A stretch of 51,407 nt of DNA. It comes from an uncultured Gemmiger sp. (GTDB taxonomy: Bacteria > Bacillota > Clostridia > Oscillospirales > Ruminococcaceae). The stretch is from positions 1-51,407 of the forward strand of contig CALXBE010000016.1 of NCBI GenBank assembly GCA_944386495.1, read 5' to 3'. The notes beneath the pieces are model-generated. The model saw only the letters and a program-made list of their open reading frames with translations, had not been told where the DNA came from and did no database searches. Positions 6,151 through 15,080 of the stretch are shown in pieces (position 1 is the stretch's first letter; every line of letters begins with the position of its first letter). A program made the translations under genes and the position numbers.

Positions 6151-8004
6151 ATGGAAGAAAAAAAGAAGATTACCCGTCCCCGTGCGCCCAAGACCGGCGA
6201 TAAGGAAAAGTCCGGCGGAAAGGGGAAAGCTGCAGCGGCAAAGCAGCAGGGAACCCGGCAGGGCCAGGGCGGCGTGAAGTATGCCCGGCGGCAGACAGGG
6301 TTCCGTGCCCCCCGCCAGAGCCAGAAGGAGACCGCTCCCGCTGTGCCCCTGCACATTATCCCCCTGGGCGGCCTGGGAGAAGTGGGCAAGAATATTACCT
6401 ACTATGAATGCAACGGCGATGCCCTTATTGTGGATTGCGGCATCGTGTTCCCGGACAGCGATATGTTCGGCATTGACCTGGTCATCCCCGATTTTGCCTA
6501 TGTGGAGCAGAATGTCCAGAAAATCAAGGGCATCATTATCACCCATGGTCACGAGGACCATATCGGCGGACTGCCTTACCTGCTCAAGCGGGTGAACCTG
6601 CCTATCTACGCAACCAAACTGACCATCGGCCTGATCAAGAATAAACTGGAGGAACACAACCTGCTGGGACAGACCAAGTTTGTGGAGATCACTCCCCGCC
6701 GTTCCTTCAAGCTGGGCTGTTTCTCTGTGGAGCCCATCCATGTGAACCACTCCATTCCCGATGCGGTGGCCTTTGCCATCGCCAGCCCGGCAGGCGTGGT
6801 CATCCAGACCGGTGACTTCAAAATCGACTACACCCCTCTGCGGGATGACTGTACCGACCTGGATACCTTTGCAGAGTACGGCAAGAAGGGGGTATTGGCT
6901 CTCCTCAGCGACTCCACCAACTCGGAACGCCCCGGCTATACCGCCACCGAACAGAAGGTGGCCTCCGGTGTCCGGAACCTGTTCCATCAGGCGGAGGACA
7001 AGCGAATCATCATCGCCACCTTTGCTTCCAACATTTACCGGATTCAGCAGATCATTGACCTGGCAGTGGAAAATGGCCGGAAGGTGGCTGTCAGCGGCCG
7101 GAGCATGATTGGAAATACCGAGATGGCCCAGGAACTGGGATATCTCCATGTGCCGGACGGCACCATGATCGACATTGACCAGATCAATAAATACCCCCCC
7201 GAGAAGGTGGTGCTGATTACCACCGGCAGCCAGGGCGAGACCCTTTCGGCTCTGGCCCGGATGGCCTCCAACAGCCACCGGAATGTGAAGGTGGGCCCCG
7301 GAGACTTTATCATTATCTCTGCAACCCCCATCCCCGGCAACGAAAAGACGGTGACCAAGGTGGTCAACGGACTGCTCCAGCTGGGCGCAGATGTGATTTA
7401 TGAAAATATGTACGATGTCCATGTTTCGGGTCACGCCTGCCAGGAGGAGCAGAAGATGATGCTCACCCTTACCCGGCCTCAGTATTTCCTGCCGGTCCAC
7501 GGAGAGTACAAGCAGCTGAAACGCCATGCAGATACTGCGGCATCCCTGCGGATCATTCCTCCCAAGAACATTCATATCGGAGAAATCGGCCAGGATATCA
7601 TCCTCAGCCGGGACAGCCTGAAACTGGGCAGCCCGGTCCAGGCAGGCGCCGTTATGGTGGATGGCCTGGGTGTAGGCGATGTAGGGAATGTAGTTCTTCG
7701 TGACCGCCGTCATCTGAGCGAGGACGGACTGGTCATTGCAGTTTGTACCGTGGACGGAACCACTGGTCAGGTGCTGGCCGGTCCCGACCTGGTAAGCCGG
7801 GGCTTTGTATATGTGCGGGAAAACGAGGAGCTGATGAACGGTGCCCGAATTGCCGCCGAACAGGCCCTGGACCATGCTTTGGCCCGGAGCAACCGGTATG
7901 ACTGGACCAGTGTAAAGGCCGCCATGCGGGAGAGCCTGTCCAGCTATATTTACCGGAAAACCAAGCGCAGTCCCATGATACTGCCTATTATTATGGAAGT
8001 TTGA
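6151..8004 (+). CDS. rnj: Ribonuclease J
   Basis: A 617-residue metallo-beta-lactamase RNase with 5'-to-3' exonuclease and endonuclease activity, central to mRNA decay and rRNA maturation in Firmicutes. Residues 1-60 are a lysine/arginine/glutamine-rich extension. HGHEDH (residues 132-137) binds the two zinc ions, TGDFKID and the later SGHACQEE and PVHGEYKQL segments complete the active site, and beta-CASP and C-terminal dimerisation regions follow. The ATG at 6151 has AGGAGG 4 bases upstream; a TTG seven codons earlier has no ribosome site. Only one RNase J is seen here, so J1 and J2 cannot be told apart. Confidence 0.94.
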   Translation: MEEKKKITRPRAPKTGDKEKSGGKGKAAAAKQQGTRQGQGGVKYARRQTGFRAPRQSQKETAPAVPLHIIPLGGLGEVGKNITYYECNGDALIVDCGIVFPDSDMFGIDLVIPDFAYVEQNVQKIKGIIITHGHEDHIGGLPYLLKRVNLPIYATKLTIGLIKNKLEEHNLLGQTKFVEITPRRSFKLGCFSVEPIHVNHSIPDAVAFAIASPAGVVIQTGDFKIDYTPLRDDCTDLDTFAEYGKKGVLALLSDSTNSERPGYTATEQKVASGVRNLFHQAEDKRIIIATFASNIYRIQQIIDLAVENGRKVAVSGRSMIGNTEMAQELGYLHVPDGTMIDIDQINKYPPEKVVLITTGSQGETLSALARMASNSHRNVKVGPGDFIIISATPIPGNEKTVTKVVNGLLQLGADVIYENMYDVHVSGHACQEEQKMMLTLTRPQYFLPVHGEYKQLKRHADTAASLRIIPPKNIHIGEIGQDIILSRDSLKLGSPVQAGAVMVDGLGVGDVGNVVLRDRRHLSEDGLVIAVCTVDGTTGQVLAGPDLVSRGFVYVRENEELMNGARIAAEQALDHALARSNRYDWTSVKAAMRESLSSYIYRKTKRSPMILPIIMEV

Positions 8005-8030
8005 CCCTTCCCAGAGAGGAGATTATCAAG

Positions 8031-8477
8031 ATGAAAGTATTGTTGCTTCAGGATGTAAAGACCATTGGCAAGAAGGATGAGATCCACGAGGTATCTGACG
8101 GATACGCCCGGAACTTCCTTCTGCCCCGGAAGATGGCAGTGGCCGCTGATGCAGGCGCTTTGAATGTGGCCAAAACCAAGAGCGATGCAAAGGCTCACCA
8201 CGCCGCTGAGGCCCTGGCCGCAGCCCAGGCTCTGGCCGAAAAAATCAAGGACCAGACCGTGGAACTGAAGGCCAAGGGCGGCGCAGCCGGCAAGCTGTAC
8301 GGCAAGATCACTTCCAAGGATGTGGCCGCTGCTCTCAGCCAGAAAATCGGCACTGAGATCGACAAGCGGAAGGTGGAGCTGAGCCGGGACATTAAGGACT
8401 TCGGCACCACCGAATGCACCGTCCGGCTCCATCCCGGCGTGGTGGCTCCCTTCAAAGTCAAGGTAGAAGAACTTTAA
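8031..8477 (+). CDS. rplI: 50S ribosomal protein L9
   Basis: A 148-residue L9, standard length, binding 23S rRNA at the base of the L1 stalk. The N-terminal domain has the hallmark MKVLLLQDVKTIGKKDEIHEVSDGYARNFLLPRKMA. A long alanine/lysine-rich connecting helix leads to the C-terminal domain ending in VAPFKVKVEEL. The ATG at 8031 follows GAGAGGAG. It lies 26 bases after rnj and 35 before dnaB; rplI-dnaB adjacency is widely conserved. Confidence 0.96.
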   Translation: MKVLLLQDVKTIGKKDEIHEVSDGYARNFLLPRKMAVAADAGALNVAKTKSDAKAHHAAEALAAAQALAEKIKDQTVELKAKGGAAGKLYGKITSKDVAAALSQKIGTEIDKRKVELSRDIKDFGTTECTVRLHPGVVAPFKVKVEEL

Positions 8478-8512
8478 TTCAGGACATCTAGGAAAACAGA
8501 GGGGGTACCCTT

Positions 8513-9913
8513 TTGAAGAAGGAACATTCCATCCAGCTGGAAAGCCTGGGAGTGGAAATGCCCTACAGCATGATTGCCGAACAGGCAGTGCTGGGAGCGG
8601 CTATCGCCGACCAGGAGCAGCTTTCGGTCGTGTCCCAGCTGCTCCGCCCGGAGTATTTCTACTCTGAAAAAAACCAGGCGGTTTTTGAAGAGATCCAGCG
8701 CCTCAGTGCCGACGGCACCGGGGTGGATGCGGTGACCCTGGTGGAGGCCTTGTCCCAAAGCAAGGAGTTTTCAGGCCAGGACGAGGCATTCCTTTATATT
8801 GAAAATCTGGTGGCTACGGTCCCCTCCGTAAGCAACGCCAAATCCTACGCTGAGATCGTGGCGGAGAAAGCCCGGCTTCGCCAGCTTATCTCCGCCGCCC
8901 GCCAGACCCTGGAAAACAGTGCCGAGGCGGACAGCAAAACCCTGTTGGAGCATGCAGAACAAAACCTGTATGCCCTCCACAATGAGGACCAGGGAAACGA
9001 TGTGGTGGTTCTCCACGATTCCCTGCGGGAGAGCATTCTCCAGCTTCATAACCTGGCCAATGATACCGATGGCCAGTATAAGGGAATCCCCACCGGGTTT
9101 ACCTATCTGGACGATGCATTGGCCGGGGGACTGGGCCGAAGCGACCTGATCATTCTGGCCGCCCGTCCCGGTATGGGCAAAACCTCTTTTGCCCTGAACA
9201 TTGCCACCAATGTGGCCAAGGACCGGAATATTCCCACTGTAGTGTTCAGTTTGGAAATGACCCGGGACCAGCTGACCAACCGCATTCTGTCCAGTGAGGC
9301 CGGGGTGGAAAGCAAAGCCTTCCGTACCGGCCAGTTGGAGGACTCCGACTGGGAAGACCTGGCCTTTGTCACCGAAAAGCTCTCCTCGGCCCCTCTTTAC
9401 CTGAACGATACCTCCGGTATCTCCATCGGGGAAATGCGGGCAAAGCTCCGGATTCTCAACCAGAAGCTGAGCCCCAACCGGCTGGGACTTATTGTGGTGG
9501 ACTATCTCCAGCTTATGAGCAGCGGCCGGAACATTGATAACCGTGTTCAGGAGGTCAGTGAAATCACCCGGAACCTGAAAATCATTGCCAAGGAGTTCAA
9601 CGCTCCGGTGCTGGCCCTTTCCCAGTTGTCCCGTGCAGTGGAAAAGAACAGCGGGGGAAACAAGCGTCCCCAGCTTAGTGACCTGCGTGACTCCGGTTCT
9701 ATCGAACAGGACGCCGACATCGTTCTCTTCCTCTACCGGGAAGCCTACTATGAAAGCACCGGCAGCAAGAGCGAGGACTCCGGACCTGTAAACCAGAACA
9801 TTGCGGAATGTATCGTGGCGAAGAACCGCCACGGCGAGGTCCGCACCGTCAAGATTGGCTGGGATGGTTCCCATACCCGGTTCACCAATGTGGACTTTAC
9901 CCATGAAGGCTAA
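8513..9913 (+). CDS. dnaB: Replicative DNA helicase DnaB
   Basis: A 466-residue ring helicase that unwinds DNA ahead of the replisome. The N-terminal helical domain (MPYSMIAEQAVLGAAIAD) is followed by a linker and a RecA-like domain with Walker A ARPGMGKTS (about residues 216-224), Walker B LIVVDYLQLM, and the LSQLSRAVE and DIVLFLYREAYY motifs. It lacks an intein. The start is TTG at 8513, supported by GAGGGGG 8 bases before; the next ATG would lose 14 residues. The last 11 bases overlap tilS, indicating translational coupling. Confidence 0.95.
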   Translation: MKKEHSIQLESLGVEMPYSMIAEQAVLGAAIADQEQLSVVSQLLRPEYFYSEKNQAVFEEIQRLSADGTGVDAVTLVEALSQSKEFSGQDEAFLYIENLVATVPSVSNAKSYAEIVAEKARLRQLISAARQTLENSAEADSKTLLEHAEQNLYALHNEDQGNDVVVLHDSLRESILQLHNLANDTDGQYKGIPTGFTYLDDALAGGLGRSDLIILAARPGMGKTSFALNIATNVAKDRNIPTVVFSLEMTRDQLTNRILSSEAGVESKAFRTGQLEDSDWEDLAFVTEKLSSAPLYLNDTSGISIGEMRAKLRILNQKLSPNRLGLIVVDYLQLMSSGRNIDNRVQEVSEITRNLKIIAKEFNAPVLALSQLSRAVEKNSGGNKRPQLSDLRDSGSIEQDADIVLFLYREAYYESTGSKSEDSGPVNQNIAECIVAKNRHGEVRTVKIGWDGSHTRFTNVDFTHEG

Positions 9914-11264
9914 TTTGGACGCCTGGCAGCAGGCCCTGGAGCATTGCCGTCAACTGATTCCCCCGGGAACACGGGTGACTGTAGCCTGCTCCGGAGGAGC
10001 GGATTCTCTGGCACTGCTGCTTTTTCTGAATCATAACAAGGATGCTCTGGGCATTGCCCTGGAAGCAGTACATATTGATCATGACTTTCGCCCTTCTTCC
10101 GCCCAGGAAGGGGAGTATGTGGCCCGAATCTGCAAGGAACTGGGCCTGCCTTTCCACCTGGTAAAACTCCGGGAGGAGCGGGCGGACTGGAAACAGTCGG
10201 CCAGCGAGGAGTGGGCCAGAAATGCCCGGTATGAAGTTTATGGAAGATTTATCGGTCCAGGACGGATGGTGGCTACGGCCCACACCCTCAGCGACCAGGC
10301 CGAGACCATTCTTCTCAGAATGGCCCGGGGAACGGGACTTCATGGACTGGCAGGAATCCCGGCAAAGAGCCGGGGGGTGGTCCGGCCACTTCTGGGGGTC
10401 ACCCGTGCTCAGACCGAGGAATACTGTCGGGCCATGGGCAGAGAGTGGGTCACGGATGAATCCAACCACACTGACCAGTATGCCCGGAACCGAGTCCGCC
10501 GTCAGGTGATTCCCGGGTTGGAAACCGTCAATCCTCAGGCCCAGCAGGCCCTGGCCGCTCTGGCCGGACAGATGAGGGAACTGGACGAATATTTCCGGGA
10601 AAAGGCTGGAATTCTTCTGAATCAGGCCAAAATTCCGGGAGGATACCGGGCAGAGGTATTAAAGGAAGCGGACCTACCTATATTAAAGGAAGCAGTTCGT
10701 CAAATCATCAGCCAATACCGGGACCCTAACCGGGAGCTGGTGGAACGGGCCTGTACCGCCGTGAAAAACGGGGGAGGGGTCCAGCTTACCGCACATGATC
10801 TTTTGGAGGTGCGGCAGAATAAACTGTCGGTGTGGGACCCCAACAGGGCTCCGCTGCCGGTATTTTTTCTGAAAAAAGAGGAACTGGGAGAGAAAACCAC
10901 CTACCAGGTGGGGGAATATCTCGTCAGTTTGGAAGTATTGAATTGTGAAAAAACTCTGAAAGATGTCTTTGTTCACAAAAAGGACTACATTTTTTTGGCA
11001 GACTATGCTAAAATACCATGTGACTTGGTCCTGCGGACCCGGCAACCGGGGGACCATTACTGCCATCCCCATCGAAAACAGACCAAATCCCTGAAAAAAT
11101 GGGACAATGAACTGGGACTTACTCCCGCCCAGCGGTTAAGGCCGCTTCTGGCAGGGAAGGAACACCAGGTGGTCTGGCTTTGGAATGAGGGGACGGCAAA
11201 GGAATTTCTGCCGGATGAACAGACCGGAACGGTGCTGGTCATCAGCCAGGAAAAGAAAGGATAA
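9903..11264 (+). CDS. tilS: tRNA(Ile)-lysidine synthase
   Basis: A 453-residue ATP-dependent enzyme that attaches lysine to C34 of tRNA-Ile(CAU), switching its identity from methionine to isoleucine; it is essential in most bacteria. The PP-loop CSGGADSLAL (about residues 30-39) binds ATP. HIDHDFRPSS, TAHTLSDQAETILLRMARGTGLHGLAG and DESNHTDQYARNRVRRQVIP are the conserved TilS blocks. The C-terminal domain carries RTRQPGDHY. The ATG lies inside the dnaB end. The tilS-hpt-ftsH order is a classic Firmicutes cluster. Confidence 0.94.
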   Translation: MKANLDAWQQALEHCRQLIPPGTRVTVACSGGADSLALLLFLNHNKDALGIALEAVHIDHDFRPSSAQEGEYVARICKELGLPFHLVKLREERADWKQSASEEWARNARYEVYGRFIGPGRMVATAHTLSDQAETILLRMARGTGLHGLAGIPAKSRGVVRPLLGVTRAQTEEYCRAMGREWVTDESNHTDQYARNRVRRQVIPGLETVNPQAQQALAALAGQMRELDEYFREKAGILLNQAKIPGGYRAEVLKEADLPILKEAVRQIISQYRDPNRELVERACTAVKNGGGVQLTAHDLLEVRQNKLSVWDPNRAPLPVFFLKKEELGEKTTYQVGEYLVSLEVLNCEKTLKDVFVHKKDYIFLADYAKIPCDLVLRTRQPGDHYCHPHRKQTKSLKKWDNELGLTPAQRLRPLLAGKEHQVVWLWNEGTAKEFLPDEQTGTVLVISQEKKG

Positions 11265-11269
11265 TCCAG

Positions 11270-11815
11270 ATGAGCATGCATGACGATATTCAGGAAATTT
11301 TGGTCAGTGAAGCAGAACTGAAAGAAAAGGTGACTCAGCTGGGAGAACAGATCAGCCGAGATTATGCAGGCAAAAATCTGCTCCTTGTTTCCATTCTCAA
11401 GGGTTCGGTGGTGTTTATGGCCGACCTTATGCGGGCCATTACCATCCCTGCATCCATTGATTTTATGGTGGTGTCCAGTTACGGGGCAGGTACCAACACC
11501 AGCGGTCTGGTCAAGATCGTCAAGGACCTGGACCAGAACCTGGCCGGGAAGGATGTGCTCATTGTGGAGGACATTCTGGATACCGGTGTTACTCTCTCCA
11601 AGCTGAAACCCATGCTGGAGCTGCGTAATCCCAACAGTATCCGGATCTGCACCATCCTGGATAAGCCTTCCCGCCGGAAAGCAGATATCACCGCAGATTA
11701 TCAGGGCTTTGCAGTCCCGGATGAGTTTGTGGTGGGGTACGGTCTGGACTATGATGAAAAGTACCGCAACCTTCCCTTTGTGGGGGTCCTCAAACCCCAG
11801 GTTTACCAGAAGTGA
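11270..11815 (+). CDS. hpt: Hypoxanthine phosphoribosyltransferase
   Basis: A 181-residue purine-salvage enzyme converting hypoxanthine (and guanine) plus PRPP to IMP (GMP) in the cytoplasm. The PRPP-binding motif VLIVEDILDTGVTL is intact. The first loop LLVSILKGSVVF and the C-terminal DEFVVGYGLDYDEKYRNLPFVGVL, which contacts the base, are typical. The length is normal. It starts five bases after the tilS stop, so the two are one transcript, and ftsH follows after 50 bases. Confidence 0.95.
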   Translation: MSMHDDIQEILVSEAELKEKVTQLGEQISRDYAGKNLLLVSILKGSVVFMADLMRAITIPASIDFMVVSSYGAGTNTSGLVKIVKDLDQNLAGKDVLIVEDILDTGVTLSKLKPMLELRNPNSIRICTILDKPSRRKADITADYQGFAVPDEFVVGYGLDYDEKYRNLPFVGVLKPQVYQK

Positions 11816-11865
11816 CCAGGGGCATTCCCTCTGAAAAGGGAGACAAAGACAGGAGTTGAGATTCT

Positions 11866-13956
11866 TTGCAGAAAAAACCATTTAATATTTTTCCGCTGAT
11901 CCTGGCTATGGTCCTGGCAGTGGCGGTGTTCAGCTGGATGGGTACCAGCGATACCGTCAGCACCCTGGGCTATTCCAAGGTCATCAGCTATTTTGAGAAT
12001 AATCAGGTTACCCGGTTTGACCTGGACCTGAACAACTATACCATTGACCTGTATCTGAAGGAGGGCGCTGTGCCGCTGCCTGAGGATGCAGTTTCCCTGG
12101 ACCAGAAGCAGACAGATGCTGCCGGCGGGCTGCTCAGCGCTCAGCTGCAGCAGCAGTCCAAGCCCAAGGACTACAATGGTGCGACCGCTTATATTTCTTA
12201 TAAGCTGCCCTTGATCAATTACTTCCTGGAAGATGTGCGGGGATATATTGAGGCTTACGATGAAGCCAACCCGGATGCTCCCATGATTTATGACTACCTG
12301 CCCGCCAAGGCTACCATTCCCTGGCTGGAGGTAGGCTTCTATGCCATCCTTATGGGCGGCATGGTCTTTATGCTCTTCTTCATGTACCGTGGCGGCGGAG
12401 CCGGCGGTAACATTATGAATGTGGGCAAGGCCAAGGTGAAGGACCAGCAGGAGGGTCAGCGGAGAGCAACCTTCCAGGATGTGGCCGGTGCGGATGAGGA
12501 AAAGCAGGAACTGAGCGAAATAGTGGAGTTCCTGAAAGACCCCAGCAAGTTCAACAGCCTGGGCGCCCGGATTCCCCACGGCGTGCTGCTGGTAGGCCCT
12601 CCGGGTACCGGTAAGACTTTGCTGGCCCGGGCCTGCGCCGGAGAAGCAGGGGTGCCTTTCTACTCCATCTCCGGTTCCGACTTTGTGGAAATGTATGTTG
12701 GCGTGGGCGCATCCCGTGTGCGTGACCTGTTTGACAAGGCAAAAAAAACCATGCCCAGCATTATCTTTATCGACGAGATCGACGCAGTGGGCCGCCAGCG
12801 TGGCGCAGGTCTGGGCGGCGGTCACGATGAACGGGAACAGACCCTGAACCAGCTGCTGGTAGAGATGGACGGCTTTGATGCCAACGATGGCGTAATTGTT
12901 ATGGCTGCTACCAACCGGGCAGACATCCTGGATAAGGCTCTGCTCCGCCCCGGCCGTTTTGACCGTCAGGTCTATGTTGGCCTGCCCGATGTAAAGGGCC
13001 GTGAGGAAATTCTCCAGGTCCATACCCGGAACAAGCCTTTGGGCCCTGATGTAAATCTGAAAAAGATTGCCCAGCAGACCGCAGGCTTTGCAGGCGCTGA
13101 CCTGGAAAACCTGGTAAACGAGGCCGCTCTTCTGGCCGCCCGCCGGAACAAGAAGGCCATTACTCATGTAGAAATCGAGGAAGCCAGCATCAAGGTGGTG
13201 GCCGGCCCCGAGAAGAGAAGCCGTGTGGTCACCGATAAGGAAAAGCGGCTTACCGCTTATCATGAGGGCGGTCACGCCATTACCGGTTATTTCAGCCCCA
13301 CCCATGACCCCGTTCACCAGATCAGCATTATTCCCCGTGGTCAGGCCGGCGGCTATACCATGTATCTGCCTGATAAGGACGCCAGCTATGTGACCCGTAC
13401 TGCCATGTGGGAGAATATTGTCTGCCTGCTGGGCGGCCGTGTGGCCGAGGACCTGGTGCTGGATGATATTTCCACCGGCGCTTCCAATGACCTGGAGCGT
13501 GCTACCGCCACTGCCCGGAGTATGGTTACCCGGTACGGCTTCTCCGAGAAGCTGGGCCCTGTGGTATACGGCAATGATCCCGGTCAGACCTTCCTGGGCC
13601 GTGACCTGAACAGCGGCAAGGGCTACTCCGAAGAGGTGGCCAGCGAGATCGACCATGAGATTCGCCGTATTGTGGACCAGGCATATGTTCAGGCCAAAGA
13701 GATCCTCTCTGCCCATATGCCCGAGCTGCATAAGCTGGCAGCCGCTTTGATGGAGCGGGAAAAGCTGTCCGGGGATGAGTTCCGGATCATTATGGAGGGG
13801 GGAGACCTGCCTGAGGAAAATCAGGAGGAAACCCAGGTGACTGTGGAATGGGCAGAACCTGCGGAAACCGCCCAGCCGGCGGAGAGTGCCCAGAACGCTC
13901 AGGAGCCTACAGATCCTCAGCCCCTGTTCGGGGACGAAGATCTGCCCCAGGAATAA
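11866..13956 (+). CDS. ftsH: ATP-dependent zinc metalloprotease FtsH
   Basis: A 696-residue membrane-anchored AAA protease that degrades misfolded membrane proteins and short-lived regulators. Two membrane segments (about 7-22 and 150-172) flank a ~125-residue extracytoplasmic domain. The AAA module has Walker A GPPGTGKT (near residue 244), Walker [12 protein letters not shown] and the second region of homology [19 protein letters not shown]. The zinc site is HEGGH at 466-470 (more often HEAGH; zinc ligands intact), with a later acidic ligand in NDLERAT. The C-terminus is glutamate/proline/alanine-rich. The TTG start at 11866 follows AGGAG by about 10 bases. Confidence 0.95.
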   Translation: MQKKPFNIFPLILAMVLAVAVFSWMGTSDTVSTLGYSKVISYFENNQVTRFDLDLNNYTIDLYLKEGAVPLPEDAVSLDQKQTDAAGGLLSAQLQQQSKPKDYNGATAYISYKLPLINYFLEDVRGYIEAYDEANPDAPMIYDYLPAKATIPWLEVGFYAILMGGMVFMLFFMYRGGGAGGNIMNVGKAKVKDQQEGQRRATFQDVAGADEEKQELSEIVEFLKDPSKFNSLGARIPHGVLLVGPPGTGKTLLARACAGEAGVPFYSISGSDFVEMYVGVGASRVRDLFDKAKKTMPSIIFIDEIDAVGRQRGAGLGGGHDEREQTLNQLLVEMDGFDANDGVIVMAATNRADILDKALLRPGRFDRQVYVGLPDVKGREEILQVHTRNKPLGPDVNLKKIAQQTAGFAGADLENLVNEAALLAARRNKKAITHVEIEEASIKVVAGPEKRSRVVTDKEKRLTAYHEGGHAITGYFSPTHDPVHQISIIPRGQAGGYTMYLPDKDASYVTRTAMWENIVCLLGGRVAEDLVLDDISTGASNDLERATATARSMVTRYGFSEKLGPVVYGNDPGQTFLGRDLNSGKGYSEEVASEIDHEIRRIVDQAYVQAKEILSAHMPELHKLAAALMEREKLSGDEFRIIMEGGDLPEENQEETQVTVEWAEPAETAQPAESAQNAQEPTDPQPLFGDEDLPQE

Positions 13957-13979
13957 TTCCGGTAGAGGAGGAATCTGTT

Positions 13980-14939
13980 GTGGAACAAAATTATAATCTG
14001 TTGGCACAGTCTCGGGCCAACTATTATACCCAGGGCAGTCCCATCCAGTTTGTCCGGGTGGAATTGCTGAAAGGGGATGTGACCGGGGAAATTGCTGTCT
14101 GCCTCACTTTCAAGAATATCAGTCAGTTCCCTGTGACCGGACTTGTGATTCGGTTCAAGTGCAAAAGCCCTGCCGGAGAGGTACTCTGTGAGGACCAGTT
14201 CTATTATGAGGGAATGCATGTGGGCCAGGGCGAACTGTTTGGCAGCGACGATGCCGTCTACATTGGCAATGACCCTGTAGGCAGCGTGGAAGTCACCCTG
14301 GACCGGGCATTCCTGGAGGATGGCAGTGCCCATTCTCTGGCCGGATATAAGCGGCAGCGGCTGCCCAGCCCCAAGCTGCTCCCTCCCAACCTGGCTCAGG
14401 CCATGGAGGAGCGGCTGGGGAAAAGTCCCATGAACACTGTACCTCAGGTTCTGGACGAGGGCTGGTATTGTGCCTGTGGCGCTTTCCATCCCAACGAGGA
14501 GGGAACTGTATACTGCAGTGAGTGTGGTTCTGACCGTATTATGCTCCAGAATCTGCTCACCAGCCTTATGCAGGACCGGCCTATGCAGCAGCCCAAGGAA
14601 GCAGAGCCTGTCCAGCCGGTTCAGGAGCCCGAGAAGCCCATGACCGACCAGGAACGGTTTGCCAGCCTCTACCACAAAGAGCGGGGAGACCTGGAAGAAA
14701 CCGATGAACTGGACGGAGCTACCCGCCAGATGGATCTGCCTCCCAAAGGGCGGATGCGGTCTGACTTGGAGGAAACCCTGGAGCAGCCTCCTATGGGCCA
14801 CTATGACGATGAGGAGGACGGTTACGCTGGTCCTTTCAGCGATGCGGTGGCCCAGCGAATCATCAGCCTGGCTCCTCCCATCACTGCGATCCTCTGCGCC
14901 ATTATCCTGGCAGTAGGAGCAGTGGCACACTTTGTGTAA
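13980..14939 (+). CDS. Zinc-ribbon, tail-anchored protein of unknown function
   Basis: A 319-residue protein with no named family that I can recognise. Residues 1-~125 look like a beta-rich domain (FVRVELLKGDVTGEIAVCLTFKNIS). A zinc ribbon at about 160-185 has the pattern CxCG then CxxCG (WYCACGAFHPNEEGTVYCSECGSD). A proline/glutamate-rich low-complexity stretch follows, and a single C-terminal membrane helix (LAPPITAILCAIILAVGAVAHFV) suggests tail anchoring with the body in the cytoplasm. The GTG at 13980 was chosen because GAGGAGG lies 8 bases upstream. It begins 23 bases after ftsH and ends at a terminator, so it is probably co-expressed with FtsH and could be a partner or substrate presenter (inference). 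Confidence 0.7.
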   Translation: MEQNYNLLAQSRANYYTQGSPIQFVRVELLKGDVTGEIAVCLTFKNISQFPVTGLVIRFKCKSPAGEVLCEDQFYYEGMHVGQGELFGSDDAVYIGNDPVGSVEVTLDRAFLEDGSAHSLAGYKRQRLPSPKLLPPNLAQAMEERLGKSPMNTVPQVLDEGWYCACGAFHPNEEGTVYCSECGSDRIMLQNLLTSLMQDRPMQQPKEAEPVQPVQEPEKPMTDQERFASLYHKERGDLEETDELDGATRQMDLPPKGRMRSDLEETLEQPPMGHYDDEEDGYAGPFSDAVAQRIISLAPPITAILCAIILAVGAVAHFV

Positions 14940-14948
14940 GTGAATATG

Positions 14949-14979
14949 AAAAGCGGCGGAATTGTTCCGCCGCTTTTTT
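14949..14979 (+). terminator. Terminator closing the rnj-to-ftsH block
   Basis: AAAAGCGGCGGAA (14949-14961) pairs with TTCCGCCGCTTTT, loop TTG, ending in six T. A strong intrinsic terminator just after the zinc-ribbon gene. Confidence 0.92.
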
Positions 14980-14994
14980 CTTCGACAAGGAATC

Positions 14995-15024
14995 TTGACT
15001 TTTTATTTGAAATCATGATTAAAT
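14995..15024 (+). promoter_or_regulatory. Weak promoter of the topoisomerase operon
   Basis: TTGACT (14995-15000) is a good -35 box, but the -10 is poor: GATTAA at 16 bases or TTAAAT at 18 bases. The region is AT-rich and contains the palindromic AATCATGATT. Supercoiling-sensitive promoters of topoisomerase genes often have weak elements, but that is inference. Confidence 0.4.
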
Positions 15025-15080
15025 AAATAGGTATGCAGTAAAAAATAGTAGTACCCTTTTGTGAGAGGAAGAACGCAGCT

